Shown one piece after another: positions 39,401 through 59,359 of a stretch of 64,000 nt of DNA. The stretch spans positions 1,087,132 through 1,151,131 of the forward strand of contig VZTG01006785.1 in NCBI GenBank assembly GCA_013397845.1. The letters run 5' to 3'. Position 1 is the stretch's first letter. Each line of letters opens with the position of its first letter. The notes below the pieces were generated by a model that worked only from the letters and a program-made list of their open reading frames with translations, did not search any database and was not told where the DNA came from. This stretch comes from Melanocharis versteri. Lineage: Eukaryota > Chordata > Aves > Passeriformes > Melanocharitidae. The position numbers and the translations under genes are program-made.

Positions 39401-42060
39401 TTCTCTCTGCCTGCATTTGTACCTTTTCTTGTTAGGCAGGGGGCTGTGCTGCTGGCTTTCCCATAGCTTAGCCATTTTCTCAGGAGCCTGGGTCCGGGCG
39501 GTGCAGCTGGGCTGTGTTACAGCCAGGGGGTTTGTTGTGGGCAAGGGTAACGAGAGTCACAGTCAGCACACAGCTGTGGCTACTCCATCCTTGTCCTCCC
39601 CCAGCAACTGGCACAGGTGGCTCCAGCCACCGACACAGACTGCGAGCAGCCTGTACGCAAAACCATGAAGACACGTGGAAATGGAGATATTCAACAAAAT
39701 CTTATTTGCAAAATGTTCCTTCTCCACCTGCACAGCCCTGAGCTCCTCTCAGATGTACACAGGGTCCTCTCAGCCCACCCCTCACCGACCCTCTGCTGAG
39801 TTACAATGATTCACGATCGTGAGGAGCAAAATATTGGTTTGCCCTAAATGACCTAATGAGCCACCCTAGAGGTCCAGCTTGGTCTGCGGTCTAAGACCCC
39901 AACTCGTGAGGGTCCAAACTTCTTTCTAATTTTCGTATGATACAGCATCCCTCCCCTCAATATACTGGATGTCTAGGTGCCTCTCTTGGCGGTTTGGGCA
40001 TAACTTCAAGGTCTGTAAGGAACTTCCATCCTTCTTAGAGGAGCCACAGACAAGGAGTGGGATCTCCGTGAAATGTGAGGCTGAGCCATGGGACGAGTGC
40101 AAGTTTCTTTTCAGAAAAAGCGTTCTAAAGACCCACAAACTATGCTGCAGTACCTCCCGCAAAAGCACATATTTTCTATTATAAATTAAAATGACTAAGG
40201 CTTTCCCTTGGGCTTTTGTTAGCTGGCTTTTGCAACCTTCTGCATCTAGCAAGGAAACCAGGACTTTCTTTCATCAGTGACCACTTCAATAGCGTAAGAC
40301 AGAGGCTCTGACGGTGATCACACCCAACCTTATAGTGGGAGGATGGGAACCACAGAAGGGAGCGAGAAGAGGACACATTAGCTAAAACTGGGTTGATCCT
40401 CTGAGTTTCATTAAACAAACTCTTGACTATGATTGTGTTATTCCTCCTCTCTAATACTGAGAACGACTGTGAACAACCTTGCAAGCTGGCATTTCACGCG
40501 CCCTGCCGCCGTTTCCGCAGTCCCCTACCCACAATCCTTTTACACCCTGGGAAATCAGCCTGGCGAGTGAAAATCTTGCAGGCTTTTTTTTTTTTTTTCG
40601 TTCCTTCTTCTTTTTTTTTTTTGNGTGCAGCTCGTTTGTACCGGGCGGGGGGGCGGTTGCCGGGGTGATGGGGATGGAGGAGCCCAGCCAGGGCCGGCCC
40701 CGCGGCTGGGGCAGGAGCTGCGCTGACAGACGCATCAGTGTGAGGCAGATCCAGAGAGGGGGGAGACAGGCACGGGCAGCGAACAGCTGAACACTTCGTT
40801 TCCCTGCAAGTAATTCACAACAAGCTATGCCGAACCTTTGAGGAACCCTCCGTCCCAAACGCTCACCTTGGCATTAAAATGGACTTTGTCCGAAGTCTCC
40901 TGAAGTGATTTGAACGGCTGCCATTCACCTCTAAGGAGTCTGGTCTGGAGGCTGCCGAAAAGCTAGACCTGAGTTTCCTCTCTCGTCCCTCTGAAAAGCA
41001 GCTGTTCATCTTAAAATTAAACATTTTACCAATTTCATTTTTTCTTACAGTCTCAACAACTTCCATACAACAGATTTACTCGAATCCTCCCTGCTTCAAA
41101 AATGTGTATTAGTTTATTTTAAGGCAAGGCAGTTGGGGTGGGTTTTTTCCTCCACTGTTAATAATCTGTTTTCCTTGAATTGGATTTTAAAATGGCTTCC
41201 TTTGAAGCCTCAAGCTGTTAGAAATGAGCTTAGCGTAGGTATGGAGGATGTGTAAAATCAGCTACTCCCCTTCACACCGAAATGTCAGTAATTCTCCTCG
41301 TAAGAAACTAGTATGCAGTGTACAACACACAGAATACTTGGAAATAATAGTCGCAAACAGTCGCAGTACTTGTATTTTGCACCAGCTCTGCTGTCACCGA
41401 GTTTTGCTGTGACAGGGTTTTCAGGAGCACACCCGTCGCAGCCATGGGAAAGACTGGCATTACTTTGAATCATTACCTGGAGCGGTCAGTGGTCCCCTGG
41501 AGCAAGCTATTCTTGAACAAATAATTATAGATGAGGATGTTGATTGTGCAGTTAGCATGCCACAAAAAAATGTTCGCTTGGAATTACAGCTACACATTGT
41601 TTGCGGAGCGTAGTCAACCAAATAATTAAATTGCTCCTGGCTTAGGCCAGTAAAAACAGATTTCACAGGGACTGCAAATGATCGGATTAATTTTTCTCAA
41701 AATCACTACTGAAGAGACAAACGTGAGGGTGTATTTTCTAGCATGCCTTTTGGAGATGGGGTGCCTTCTCACCGTAAGGCAAACAAAAGAAAGGTGTGGA
41801 TGCCTTGGCATATCAGAGGAAACCGGGTTGTGCTGCAGATCACCTTGGAAGAAGGTAAAATCAGATCTGGAGTAATCCATAGGCAAAGTTATCTATCTGC
41901 ATAAACCAGGTTAGAGAGATTAGGGACATCGGCACGTGGATAGAACAAAGGAGAGAGAAAGAAGAAGAAATATATTGAAGAAATACGGGTTGAAAATGGT
42001 GTTGTGCTTTAGTCTGCACTTCTAGAATAGCTGAAGTGCAGAATAGATGAAGTAGCCTTC
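30441..42060. other. intergenic region between PSMG4 and TUBB2B
   Basis: About 11.6 kb with no convincing coding exon on either strand and no recognised CR1 or LTR. It holds single Ns at 33333 and 40624, both beside poly-T. Several complex, CpG-poor stretches may be conserved non-coding elements (30440-30840, 37100-37320, 37860-38110, 41330-41720). A GC-rich patch lies at 40640-40770. Confidence 0.6.
40640..40770. promoter_or_regulatory. small GC-rich patch after poly-T and N
   Basis: Begins directly after a T-rich tract and an N, with CCGGGCGGGGGGGCGG and GGGCCGGCCCCGCGGC. It could be a small CpG island or the edge of a hidden gap. No gene was recognised. Confidence 0.35.
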
Positions 42061-45425
<3,365 letters not shown>

Positions 45426-45790
45426 AGTTGAGATGGGTAGGAGTTAAGTATAGTCTGAGCAGGCAAGTATTCATTGAGAGAAGGAATCTGTGCAGTTGTG
45501 CTGAAGCATGCATTTTTTAATTTGGTGCTCTCCACTGTTGCTTCTGTCAGCAGTTTTGTATCCTTGACTGTCCAATGTAACAGTAGTTGCAAAATACTTC
45601 AGAGTCTTCTGTTGAAATGGTTAACTTCTCAAACATAAAGGCTTTTTGTGTCCTAAACTGTCTCCTCTACTTTATTTCTCTCTAGATTAAGCAAGTAATT
45701 CTTGTGTAGTTTTCTGTAGCTTCACTTTTCAGTTTATTCCTGAACCTCAGTGAAAGGTTGAGCTCAATAAAACAAGAATCCTCAGGCTGT
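45426..45790 (+). other. TUBB2B: TUBB2B 3' UTR
   Basis: AT-rich sequence after the stop, unrelated to the 3' UTR of the second copy from the first bases on. A CATAAA at 45634-45639 and an AATAAA at 45766-45771 are both possible poly(A) signals. Confidence 0.65.
45766..45771 (+). terminator. TUBB2B: poly(A) signal of TUBB2B
   Basis: AATAAA in GAGCTCAATAAAACAAG, 340 bases after the stop codon. It is the first canonical signal downstream. Confidence 0.6.
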
Positions 45791-48700
45791 GAATTTAGCA
45801 GCATGTGGAAGCTTTAGTAGCTCAGCTAAAGATGCCAGGTAATATATGAAAACTCTTGTGTCTAACAGCTTAGCTAATTGTTGGGGCAAAAGCTGCTTTA
45901 GCTGATAGAAACAAGACACTGCACTTGAGTCGTGCAACTCCTTTATGGACATACATGGTAGAGAGGTCAGAGAGAAGGTATTGAATTCCACATTACAAGC
46001 TGTCAAAACTGATTTGACAGGATAGCTGCAGGCTTCCCTACTGCCATTCAGCAGCTTATTTAACTTGTTCCAGGGACTATAGTACAGGCATGTGGGTGGC
46101 TGACTGTGATTTGACTTGATGCTGACCTCGCTTATCTTCCCCTCAACTCTCCCCTCTAAATACAAAAATTCCATGCAGAGAAGCATAGGTCTGTACTAGC
46201 AGGCAACTTGAGAGCTCAAGTAAAAATCTGCGCTTTTTTGCTTCAAGAATAAAATTTGTGTTTCCCAAAAATAGCCACTTACCTGCCCTTAACTGTAAAG
46301 GGATTGATTCTACAGGGCAATCAAGTCCCTTTAGGAGATATGAGGTGATGGGCAGATTTCTAGGCTCAAGAGGCAGTCTAGAGCATAACATACGCAATCT
46401 TAGTCAGCTATAGGTACCCTGACAACAGCTGTCTCCAGGTGACATGTTTACAGGGCAGTTGTTTGCTCCTGGTCCCTGCAGCAGGACGTGAACCTCTACC
46501 CAGGCAGGGGAGAGCAGTGCAGCTGCACCCTGCTGTGCGTCTTTGCAAAGGTACGTGTCGTTTCTTTACAGTGAGGGAGGGGGGATTTATATTTCTGTGT
46601 TCTTATGGGATGCAAGAACCCTGAAAGAATTTACGATGTTGTTAACAGTAGTTAGCAAAATTTCATAGATCCTATTGCTCCTACAAAGCAAGAGTGAAAT
46701 CCCTCGTGGAGTTTAGCAGTTACCCAATGTATGCTTAGTCCTTAGTTCATCCAAACACCACTTAGGGGAGTGGTCCTGCACTAAAAAAAAGTGTTGCTAA
46801 GAGAACTGCTACCAGTGCTACAATTACTGCAGTCCTTACTGCTCTGAAAGAGCTGCTATTCACATGTGTGCAGCCCCTATTGTGATCCTTTACTGAAATG
46901 CTTGCAAGGCATTACTGGAATAAAGAATTAAAAGGGAGCTGCTGTGCATAACTAATATCTTGCCTGTTTTGAGTCCACTGCCTGTGGACACTGCTCTGAG
47001 TGTGCCCTGCTCCTTTGCTGATGGGCCTGCTACGCTGGTGTGTGCGGGACAACAGGCACATGCTGAAGCTTTTCTCTCATCTGTAGCTTTGGTTTCTGGT
47101 GTACAGAGCAGTGAGAAGCACTTAAACTGCCTGGACTGTCAGTACACAAATACAGCTGTGTATACCCACAACAGTACTTGTATTTCTTAACACTTGAGCA
47201 GTTCTAGGATTAAACATTAGACAAATTGAGATTGTTTTAGTAACTGAGTTAATACACGCTGCCTCAGGCTCTTTGGGGAAATAACACTGTATCTGGTTGC
47301 CAAAGTAACCTTGCATTGAAATTACCTAGCTGGATTGCACTTGAAACTGTTGATCGTATAGCTTTGAGTCAGCAAATGGATCTTAACAGTTTCACTAGAA
47401 GAGGAGACCTTGGTCTTTGATAGTAAAGATCTTCCTTTCAGCTGTGACAGTGTAGCAGGTTTCACTAGTATTCAACATGTCTAGCATCTAATTCTTAGTG
47501 TAATTACACTCTGTCTCTAGCTAATCCTTAAATATAGCTACCCAAGTGACACATTTCACTACAGCTCCCTTACTAGAAAGTAGGACACCATCCTACATGG
47601 CTTGCTCTCGTTTGTAGTCTGATTTTTTTTTTTTTGTTCTAGAGAAAGAAAACCCAGAAATAGAAATACTCTAGACAGAAACATGTCCTTTCATAAATCC
47701 TACATGTCTTATTTGCCAGTCATAATAATTAAAAAAAAAAAATCAAACCATAATTTCAGTAGGAGTTGAGAAATGTAGAAAAAGGGGATACTGAAAGATT
47801 TAAAGGGAAGGTTCAAAGCTTGGTAGGAACAGTAAGTCAAATATAAGGGAAGTTGAGTCTCAGCCTGGGCCTGGGACTGCAGTACCTATTTTTGTCGATC
47901 TTTGATCTTTAGCTGTATTTATTGCCCAGGAGACCTTTCACTATAAAAACTGGAGCTGACTGCTGTATGCCAAACAACAAAGAGGTGTCATCACAGGTCT
48001 TTGTGGTTGCAATTTTTCTGTTTCACAAAGAAAGCAGAACCACTGGAAGGATTTCAGATTAGATTATCTGACTGCCTTAACCTCTCCTGGGTGTAGGTTT
48101 ATATTTGTCCATGTGAGGAACAATACATTCAGGGCTAAAGGTCTTACATGAAGCATCCTCTTCGGAAGAAATGGAGATGGACAATACAAATCAAGTGGTG
48201 TGCAGATTAAGCCACTTATAATGACTGATTTGTGTTGAGATCTAAGTTAATAATATAAAGCAATTTATTTTCATTTCAATAGATCAGTTGTGGCCTGAAG
48301 GGAAGCATTCTCCTCTGTTGACAATTAGAGCTGATGGTTTTGGGGAAGGGAACAATCTCTTTGTTTATTTATTTTTTAATTCCCTTTGTTAAATGTGTGA
48401 ATTTTTTAAGCATGTTAGTAGAATGTCTTGACCAAGGCAAACAATCAGTGCTTGGCTGCTGTTAAGTGCAAGAGGGTAAAGACAAATAAGGTTGTAAAAA
48501 AAACTGGGCACCATGTAGGTTTAATTTAAATAGAAATGGCATGAGTCATGGTAGCACTGGGATGCCCTCTTCCCTAATTTCTCTTCCCTGTTTGTTTCTT
48601 GAACCTCAGCCTAAACCATTGTAGCAAAAGTGTTGTGGAAATATTATCCAGTATGTGGTCTAATATTTCAAAACTCTTAATGGAATTGTAGGCTTACGTC

Positions 48701-51700
48701 TGTTTTCCAACAGATGATTTCCAGTCTTTCAAGTGGGCGCAATAATGTTTCTCCTCTTCCCAAGATATGTGAAGTGCCTATATAAATCAGAAATTGGGTT
48801 GCATTAAGCATACAAAGGTCCTGGTGACGTGATAGTCTAAGAATCAAACCTGAGGCCCATCCTGTTGACAGGCATATCCTTCCACAAGGTATGAGGTGAA
48901 GGACAGAGTAAACCAAAGTAGCAATAGGATTTATAACCTGAAGAAAGAAGAGAATCCAGATGTTTGTGACTCCTGTCCAGTGAATTCCCTGCAAAAATAG
49001 GGCAATTCCCTAATCTGTGCAGGGAAATCTGCTTGTGGATGATGATATCATGTGCTACATAGCTCAAAAGTGTCTGGTGCTAGTAGGTTCTTCTATATGT
49101 GCAAGTACTGTGTGCTTAAAGGAACCGTGATGGGCTGACAGAGTCCTTAAGGGATGGTGCTGCAGTGCACTACTGCAAAGCACAGCTCTGGTGCCCGGAG
49201 CAACCCGGGCAAAGTGGTGCAAGAGGGACAAGTTTTCTTGCCTCACTTGAAAAAGTTGGGGCCTCTAACAATACTCCCTGCATCAGAAGGAGTTCTCCTC
49301 TTGTTTCCTTTGTCCTTTGCCCTCCCTGTAATCCCCACAGCCAAGCTATGTGTAGGATCAGGATGAAACCCAGTAATGGCTTTCAGTAGGGCAAGTTTCA
49401 TGGTTGTTCCACTGAAATCACTTTGCAAACACCACCCTCCCTCCCACCTAAAAGAACCCGAACCCACCCCCCCTTCTCATTGTTTTATTACTACTTTTTT
49501 TTTTTTTTTAAGAAAGGCTGTTAATCTATATTAGATTCTGCCTCACAGTGGGAGGTGCTTTAATTACTGCTTTCTGTTTAATGAAGCCTAATATTTTTGT
49601 TTGCTATAGCTATGAGGAGGTAAAATCTTCTCTGGAGAAATCATGCAACTACCCCCTATTATTTGATACACAACTTTTCCCCCAAAGGATGTTATTCTAC
49701 TTTTCCTCTCCACATTAAAGCATAATGAACAAATACTTTTAGGGACAGTTCAGAAATGGCAGCCTGCACTGGAGTTATAAGCGACACTATTCCCCCAAGC
49801 CTGTTCATTGTAGGGAAGGCACTATTTTTCCTTTACAAATAATCCCCTTCTCAATCTTCCCATTTGTTTTTTCAGCTGCTTCTGCATTTCCACAGAACAA
49901 AGCTTGTGGCACTTTGGATGCTTTATATGTGCCTGGGGTAATCTGAGTAAGGTTATTTTTCCCCTCCTTTCTTCAGCACAAAATAAACCTCTACAGAGAA
50001 GAAGGAGCTGATTTTGGATGTGACTAAAAAAAAATTTTGAGGATTTTTCACCTTCCAATCTAAAATCCATTCATACTAAGCACCTGCCTTTTGATACTTC
50101 AGCAATTACCCATCCTGGTCTGTTTGTTATTTATTAAAATAGGAAAGAACAGACTATTTGTTCTCAGCTACTCCCAGTTAAATGGGTCTTATCTTTAGCT
50201 CGCCTACAAGAAAATTCAAAATGGAACCATTTGGTCACAGGAAAGTGCCTCAGGACATGATGCATTTTGGAAAAAGACATTTCTTGGCCCTGAGTCTCCT
50301 GGACACTTGTCCAGCTGGAGCCCTCTGAGCACTGGAAACCGAGGCCGAGGGAGGGTATGAGGGAAGCTGTGAAAGCCTGCCCATCCCCAGACATCCTGCC
50401 AGCAAAGGACACAGTGCAGGTGACAACTCCTCTCCCTGAGCAGTTTAACAAGAACTGAACTGCTTCCCTGCTCCTAGCTTCAGTCCTATTTTAAGTATTT
50501 TATTTGTGAATCTGCCAGAAAGAAAAATTGTGTTTCTTTGAAGTGTGTGTACAAGAAGGCTATCTATTTACAGCATCTAGGTAAAAAAGAAATAATTTAA
50601 GAGTAGGTCATTCCCTCCTCCCCACTCAAAGTCATTTTTCCCTTACGGGCAGAATTCCACTTGTAAGGGAAGAAATCAAGTTAGCTCTGTTAAATTCTTG
50701 TTTAGTAACATTTGGTTCTTGTAGTGTAGATTTTCCAACTGGTCTCAATTTATTCATATGTCATCCTTTATAATCAAGTTATTTTTCTCACTTGGCTTCC
50801 TTGGAAAGCTTAAGGCATAGGTTTGGGGGTTTTTGGTGGTTTGTNGGTCCAGTTTAAGCAGATTGTGAAAAAAGCACACTTGCTCCAGAGGATGAAGTGG
50901 CTACCCTGGCAGAGGTTGTGTAGCTTATTCAGTAAAAGGCTCTGTGTTGTTTTGCAGTGAAAAATGTTTCCACATTTTCCATGAATGTAATAGAAAGATA
51001 CTGCCTGCCTCCATAGTGAATAATTAAACAGAGATTTCAAGCAGAATTCAAATGGTCTCACAACAAGCTTTACAAACACTTAATGAAATTCAAGCACTGA
51101 CTTCTTACAGTATGCTTCTCTGCGTCCAGCAAAATGCTGGTCTCATAATTAATAAATTAATTGTGTGGCTGTTTTTTGGAAATTTCAGCTAAGAAACTTC
51201 CAGCTCCACCCTAGCAGGCAAGGACTAGAGATTTTGTTGGCATTGAAGAACTGCCAGTTCCACAGGCAGGGCTTATTCAATATCCTCCAGCTGCTAAAAA
51301 GGATGGTCCTATTTCCCTTGCCCCACTTCAGGCTACCTCTGTGTCATTTCCTCTGCCAGCTCCAGGGCATGTCTGACCCTTTCACCAGTCTTTTCCTCTC
51401 CCTTAACTCCACAGCTAAGGACAGAAATTGAGGGACTGGAAGAAGGTTTTTCTAAAATTAGGTGGTGTGCCAGAGGGAGAACTTGTGCAAAGAAGGAGGG
51501 AAATGTGGGCAGGTGGAAGCAGGAGAGAGCAGAAAAAGGTATATGGTTGATTCAGCCACCTAGTGCAACATCACCCTGAACTCTCCTGCAAAGAACCCTG
51601 GCAATTTTAAACAATGTACACTGAATCCCACCACTAACTACCGCATCTCTTAGCAGACCTCACAATATGTGGTTCGGAGTTTGCCCAGTGTCAGTTTGAG

Positions 51701-54435
51701 TTACAAGTAACTATCGGATTGCAAGAAAGCAAGGAGGCTAAGGAACAAAAGAAACAGTAACTAGCAGATCAAAGTCTCTATCTGTATCTTGTTCCCGATG
51801 ACGTGCAGGAAATGAACTGCCCTGGAAAACATGATATAAGCATTCCATTTATATTGATGCTGGAATCTTAGTCATCTTTTGACTGGAGGACCCAGATTGT
51901 AGGAGTATCAGATGTGTTTCATCTACTGAGCAATCTAAAAAGGTAGATGCAGCCTGGATGGGGGCAGGAGCCATCTGGCTGCTACCCCATCACATCTGGT
52001 GTGCCAAGAGGAAGTAATGAGAGGCTGCATTGTTTTGCTTTTCTCCTCAGTAAATCACTGCCTGATGATGATCAACACATTTTTCCCTTTCTGGAATCAT
52101 TTTGTGACATGTGATCGTGTTTATTATGGTACCTTTGGAAGCCAGACAAGCGGCGTTCTGTTTGCTGTGTCCTGTACAAGCACACTCACAGAAATGCCTG
52201 ACTCTCAGAGGTTATAGTCTAAATTCACAAGAGGAACCACATGGTGTGGAAGAAATATTAGATTCATCAAGAAATGATTCTCCCCTGTAAGGGTGCATGG
52301 GTTATTTCAGAATTGGTAGTGTCCCAAATTGCTCTGTAATGTGATTTTCTCTCACACGCTTATCCTCTCTCCTCTTTTGTTCTTGGCCCTCAGGTATAAT
52401 AAACACAAGTTCAGAGGGCTCTACAATGAAACTGCTTTTGCTCATTCATAAACACATGCTCAGCATTGTTGTATTTAATTCTAGTGCCTGCAGTGAGTTA
52501 TAATATTGAAATAAAAATAAATTTCCCTTTTAGGTATTTCATTACTAGCACTAAAATCACTACCACAGCTATCCCATCCTCTTGCTGGCAGAGTATTCTT
52601 CTATCTTAATGCACATTGCAAATGATGAAGCATCATATTCCAAATGTGACCTCAGACAGTCCTCATCAGGTGGGTAGAAGGCAAACAATAAGGTAATGAA
52701 CAGAGCCTGCTCATTTGAGTACCGACAGAAAGATTCAAAAAGCCATGTAGTCTCTGATATACATGCCTGAGCAACACATGACATTACCCATCACAAATGA
52801 CTGAGAATAAAGCCGTGGGCAGACATTTTGTGTCCTTGAGGAGCTTTCCTATCTGTACACTGGTGATTCTTTCTCAAACAATGGGAAATCACAGACAGAC
52901 ATGAAAATGTTGTGGGATCCCTGTTGCCTCCCTTGTGCATCCATCGCTAGGCTCCAGCGTTGCCTTGGAAACTGGGCAGGCAGGGTTTGATGCAGGCAGG
53001 GAGGAGGCTGTGGCAGGGCTTTGGCTGCCGAGGGGCCCATGGGTGTTCCTGGGCACGTGCCCTGCCTTTGTATGAATGGGAGAATTTTGGCTTTCATTTG
53101 CGATTCTGACAACTTAGAATTCATAGAGCTATATTAAAAAACCCCCAAACCATAGGGAACTCTGGTACCTATTTAAGCATCCTTTATGGCTAAGATTTGT
53201 TAAAGTGTTTGCCTTAATGAAAGGTTCTGAATTGACATCCAAGTAGTTGACATTTAGTTCGGTTCACTGTGTGTTCATGGATGTTCAGCATTGCTGAAGA
53301 TGAAGGAACTTGTACATATAAACACGTACTTCCCTTTAGGTACTCAGAATAAAACATGGAGCTACATTCCCACCCCAAAAAAACCAGTAGGGATCTACAA
53401 AGAGATCAGTATTATAGTATCTAAGAATTAGTTTCCTAATAAAAGTTTAGAATCTTTAGTGGAATAACTATAAAGGGGGTCACTCTGTGCATGTGGGAAG
53501 ATGAAATCCCAGGGAGTGTCCAGGTGTCTTCAAGAGAAGAATCATAATGCTTTAAGCCAGGCCTTTGTGGATTGCCAGGAATACTTTGGCACCCGAAAAG
53601 CTCTTCAATGCCTGTGCGGATCCCTCAGAGACTCCAGAGATGCAGTTGTGTTGCAGTTCCACCAGCAGTGAGAAGATGTAACTGCCTGCTGCTGCCCAAA
53701 AAGGTGGGCCATGCCTACAGCGAGTACAAATGTATACGCATAAGTTGTGTGAACAATAGCAAAGGCTGCCTGTGATTAAGTGTTGCTGAAATATGTCAAA
53801 GGAAAATACTGATGACAGCTGGGATATAAAGAACACAAACTTCCAAAGAATTTGGTGGAAAGATCTCAGTGCCAGCACGGTCCTGGATATTTTGTGATTG
53901 CAAAAGCCACATGGAATAGCACCACACTTAATTCTCTATGTTGCAAAGCTTAAGCCAATCTGTGCTCGTGACATTTCACAGCAGCTGAGGTTTCTGTACT
54001 AGGGAAGAAAAAGAGCTACAGTTGATAAGAAAGTCAATTCACTGGAGCAAACTGAGAGCCACTTTTGAAAATACAGCCAAAGTACTTTTCCAAGGTCACA
54101 GCAGCCAAATTCCAGGCAATGATTTGGTACTTCTTTAGCCACTAGTATTTCTTGCTGTAGATGGAAAAAAAACCGAGTGGAACTGGTGACATTATGCATT
54201 GATTTATATTGTGTTAAGCATAGCTAACTGAGTATTATGTAAACATTCTGACTTTATTCTTTATAGTGGTAATGATTTCCCACACCAATTATTACCTCAC
54301 CTTTGCAAAAATCTTCTTGTTTTGAAGGTGTTATAATTGCAATATAATGTTATAGCGTAGTGTGAAACTGAGATGAATAAACTGTCAGTCTAGTGTTGCT
54401 GATCACACACAGCCTCCCACTCCTTTCCCTTTCAT
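45791..54435. other. intergenic region between the two beta-tubulin genes
   Basis: About 8.6 kb of AT-rich sequence with short chance frames only. Poly-A/T runs lie at 47624-47635, 47730-47742 and 49495-49510, and a single N at 50845. I recognised no gene and no repeat family here. Confidence 0.6.
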
Positions 54436-55535
54436 ACAACCACAGAATTGTGGAGGTTGGACAGAACCTCTGGGATCATCTAGTCTAGTCCTTTACTTTG
54501 CCTGACGAGGTCAGCTAGAACAGGTTAATCAAGGTTGTCCCTCCTAGGGTTTTAACTCTCTCTGATACTGGACACTCCACAATCTCTCTGCACCAGAGCA
54601 AACTGGTTTCTTTTCTTATGTTCAGATTTCTGTATTTCAGTCTGTGTCCATTGCCTCTCCTCCTGTCACTGCGCACCTCTGAGAGGAGTCTGGGTCCATC
54701 TTTTTTACTGCTTCCCATCAAGTATTTATACACACTGATAAGAATCCTCTGAGCCTTCTCCAGGAAAATTGGTCCCAGCTCTCAACCACTCCTATAAGAC
54801 AGATGTTCCACTTCCTTAACTACTTTCATGGCCTTTCATTGGAGTCACTCCAAAATGCCCATCTCTCTCTCATACCGGGGAGCCCAGAATCGGATGTAAA
54901 ACTCCAGATGCGTCTCACCTCAGCTTATCCCCTTCTTTGACCTGCTAGTAACAATCTCCCTTAAACAAGGATGTTGCTGGACACCCTTGCTGTTAGGGCA
55001 CACTGCTGACTCACGTTCAACTTGGTGTCCACCAGGATCTCCATGTTGTTTTTGGCCAAGCTCCTTTCCATCTGGCTGGTGCCCAGCATGTACTGGTCCA
55101 AGGGGTTGTTCCTTTCCAGGTACAGGACTTTGCACTTGCTCTTGTTAAACTCCATGAGGCTCCTGTCAGCCCATTTCTCCAGCCTGCTGAGGTCACTCTG
55201 GATTCGCAGCACAACCCCCTGGTGTATCAGTCCCTCCTCCCAGTTTTGTATCATCAGCAGACTTGCTGAGGATGCACTGTCTTGCCATTTAACTCACTAA
55301 TGAAGAAATTAAAGGGTGCTGGCCAAGGATCAGTCACTGGAGTACAGCACCAGTGGCTGGCTTCTGAATTTCATGTTGCTGATGACAAGCCCTTCAGCTT
55401 GGCAGTTCAGCCAGTTTTCACTCCAACTCGCTGTCCATTCATCTAGGCTATACCTCATCAGTTGGCCTACAGGGATGTTATAGGAGACAGTCCAAAAGCC
55501 TTCACAAAATAAACAGTGTTAACTATGCTGAGCCT
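54436..55535 (-). repeat. CR1 LINE, 3' part with end of ORF2
   Basis: Read on the - strand, this has the CR1 order: C-terminal part of the reverse-transcriptase ORF2, then a 3' UTR ending in the GATGATCCCAGAGGTTCT type of terminus. The - strand frame 54961-55254 shows the characteristic LSRLEKWADRSLMEFNKSKC and VLVDTKLN-like stretch (here ILVDTKLNVSQQCAL). It is 5'-truncated and carries stops and differences, so it is an old, inactive copy. It lies about 1.3 kb upstream of the TUBB2A promoter. Confidence 0.92.
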
Positions 55536-56680
55536 GTTGATACTTGGCAAAAGTTTTAGACTTGCGTTACCATGCTCTCCCCTTGGCACTTCAGTGTTGT
55601 GCTGAAGGTGAACTCTCTCCAGTTCCATTATGCTGAATACAAGGTACATTGTTTTGCATCCTCTTTACCAACCTATCCCTTGCTTCATTGTGGGCTGTCA
55701 TCTCCCTTCCCTGATGCAAGTGTAAAGCTGTCCTCAACAGGCTGGCTACTTTCACTTCTGAAAGAAAATTAGAGCTGTGAATCAAGTAATGTTTCATAGT
55801 CAAGTTCAATAGTTTCTGCACAATCCGTTATAGACCCTGCTGAAATTTGTTTCGGGTATTCTCTTTGCACTCCCGCAGCAGTGCAGATACAGGTGTGTAT
55901 CGCAGCTGGTTCAATTATATTTTCCTTGTTGTCCTTGAGCTGTCCCTCTCCCCTTGGTCATCCACCACATACTTAGCTCAGTTTTTTTTCTATGAGAGAT
56001 CAAGCAGAGATGCTATGGGCAGGATTCAAAGTTTTCCAAAATGAGGTGTGTGGCAGGTGTCTGGTAACATAGAACATAACTTCACTTACAGAATAGAAAG
56101 ATATCCTATTCCTGTGTGTGTTAAACTGTTATCACTGCTGGATAACTCCCAGAAAAAGCCCTTCTTCAGCAGCAGCATAAAATCTCATGCCAGCCCTCTG
56201 CGTTCCTGAAATTAGAGCCCCATGTATACAGGTTTAGCAGCACTAGCTGAAACAGAGTTTGGTGCTTGAAAGTGGCTGTAGGCTTTAACATCACCACCCA
56301 ATCTCTGCTTGTTTCAGGTGCCCAAGCTACGGAAAAATTATGCTTGTGCTTCAAACATACTGACACATAATTAAGCAGGCCTGAGCTAGAAATACAGGCT
56401 TGAGGGTGCTAATAAAACATAACAGCATGTGCTTTGCTGTTGTGGCGCAGTAGAGGCGAAGGGAGCAAGAGAACGAGCTCCAACAGGTGTGCAAAGAGGA
56501 GTTAGGCGGTTTTGTTTTCTTTTTCACTTTTTCACCCCAAGAGGAGCAATGCCGTATCCGACTCCGGCCTCTTCCCCGACGGCTGAAGGCGAGGTTGCCC
56601 TGAGCCGGGCGCATTCAGCACGCGGAAGGGCCCGCAGCCTGCCGCCCCCGGCCGGACGGGAGCCGGACGCGGAGCTTGGG
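55536..56680. other. spacer between CR1 and the TUBB2A CpG island
   Basis: About 1.1 kb of ordinary AT-rich sequence, turning GC-rich from about 56540. No gene or repeat was recognised. Confidence 0.6.
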
Positions 56681-56865
56681 AGAAGGGGCTTGGGAGACAA
56701 TGCCCGGGCCCGCCCCGCCCCGCGCCGTTCCCGCCGCGCGTCACCGGCGGGGCGGAGCGCGGTCCCCGATTTAAGGGGCAGCGAGGGGCGCGGCCGCTGC
56801 AGCTGCGAGTGCGGGCGGCGAAGGCGGCGGTAACAGCAGCAGGGGCAGCTTCGGAGGCCGGCACC
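56545..56865 (+). promoter_or_regulatory. TUBB2A: TUBB2A promoter and 5' UTR in a CpG island
   Basis: A GC-rich island starts near 56545. It has GC-box-like CCCGCCCCGCCCCGCG (about 56709-56724) and GGGGCGGAGC (about 56750), then a TATA-like ATTTAAGG (about 56769-56776). The start codon follows roughly 90 bases later. The start of transcription is therefore inferred near 56800. The ATG context GGCACCATGC has A at -3. Confidence 0.65.

Positions 56866-59359
<2,494 letters not shown>

Noticed and set aside
55022..55300. + strand frame over the CR1 element
   Set aside because: Antisense shadow of the CR1 ORF2 remnant.
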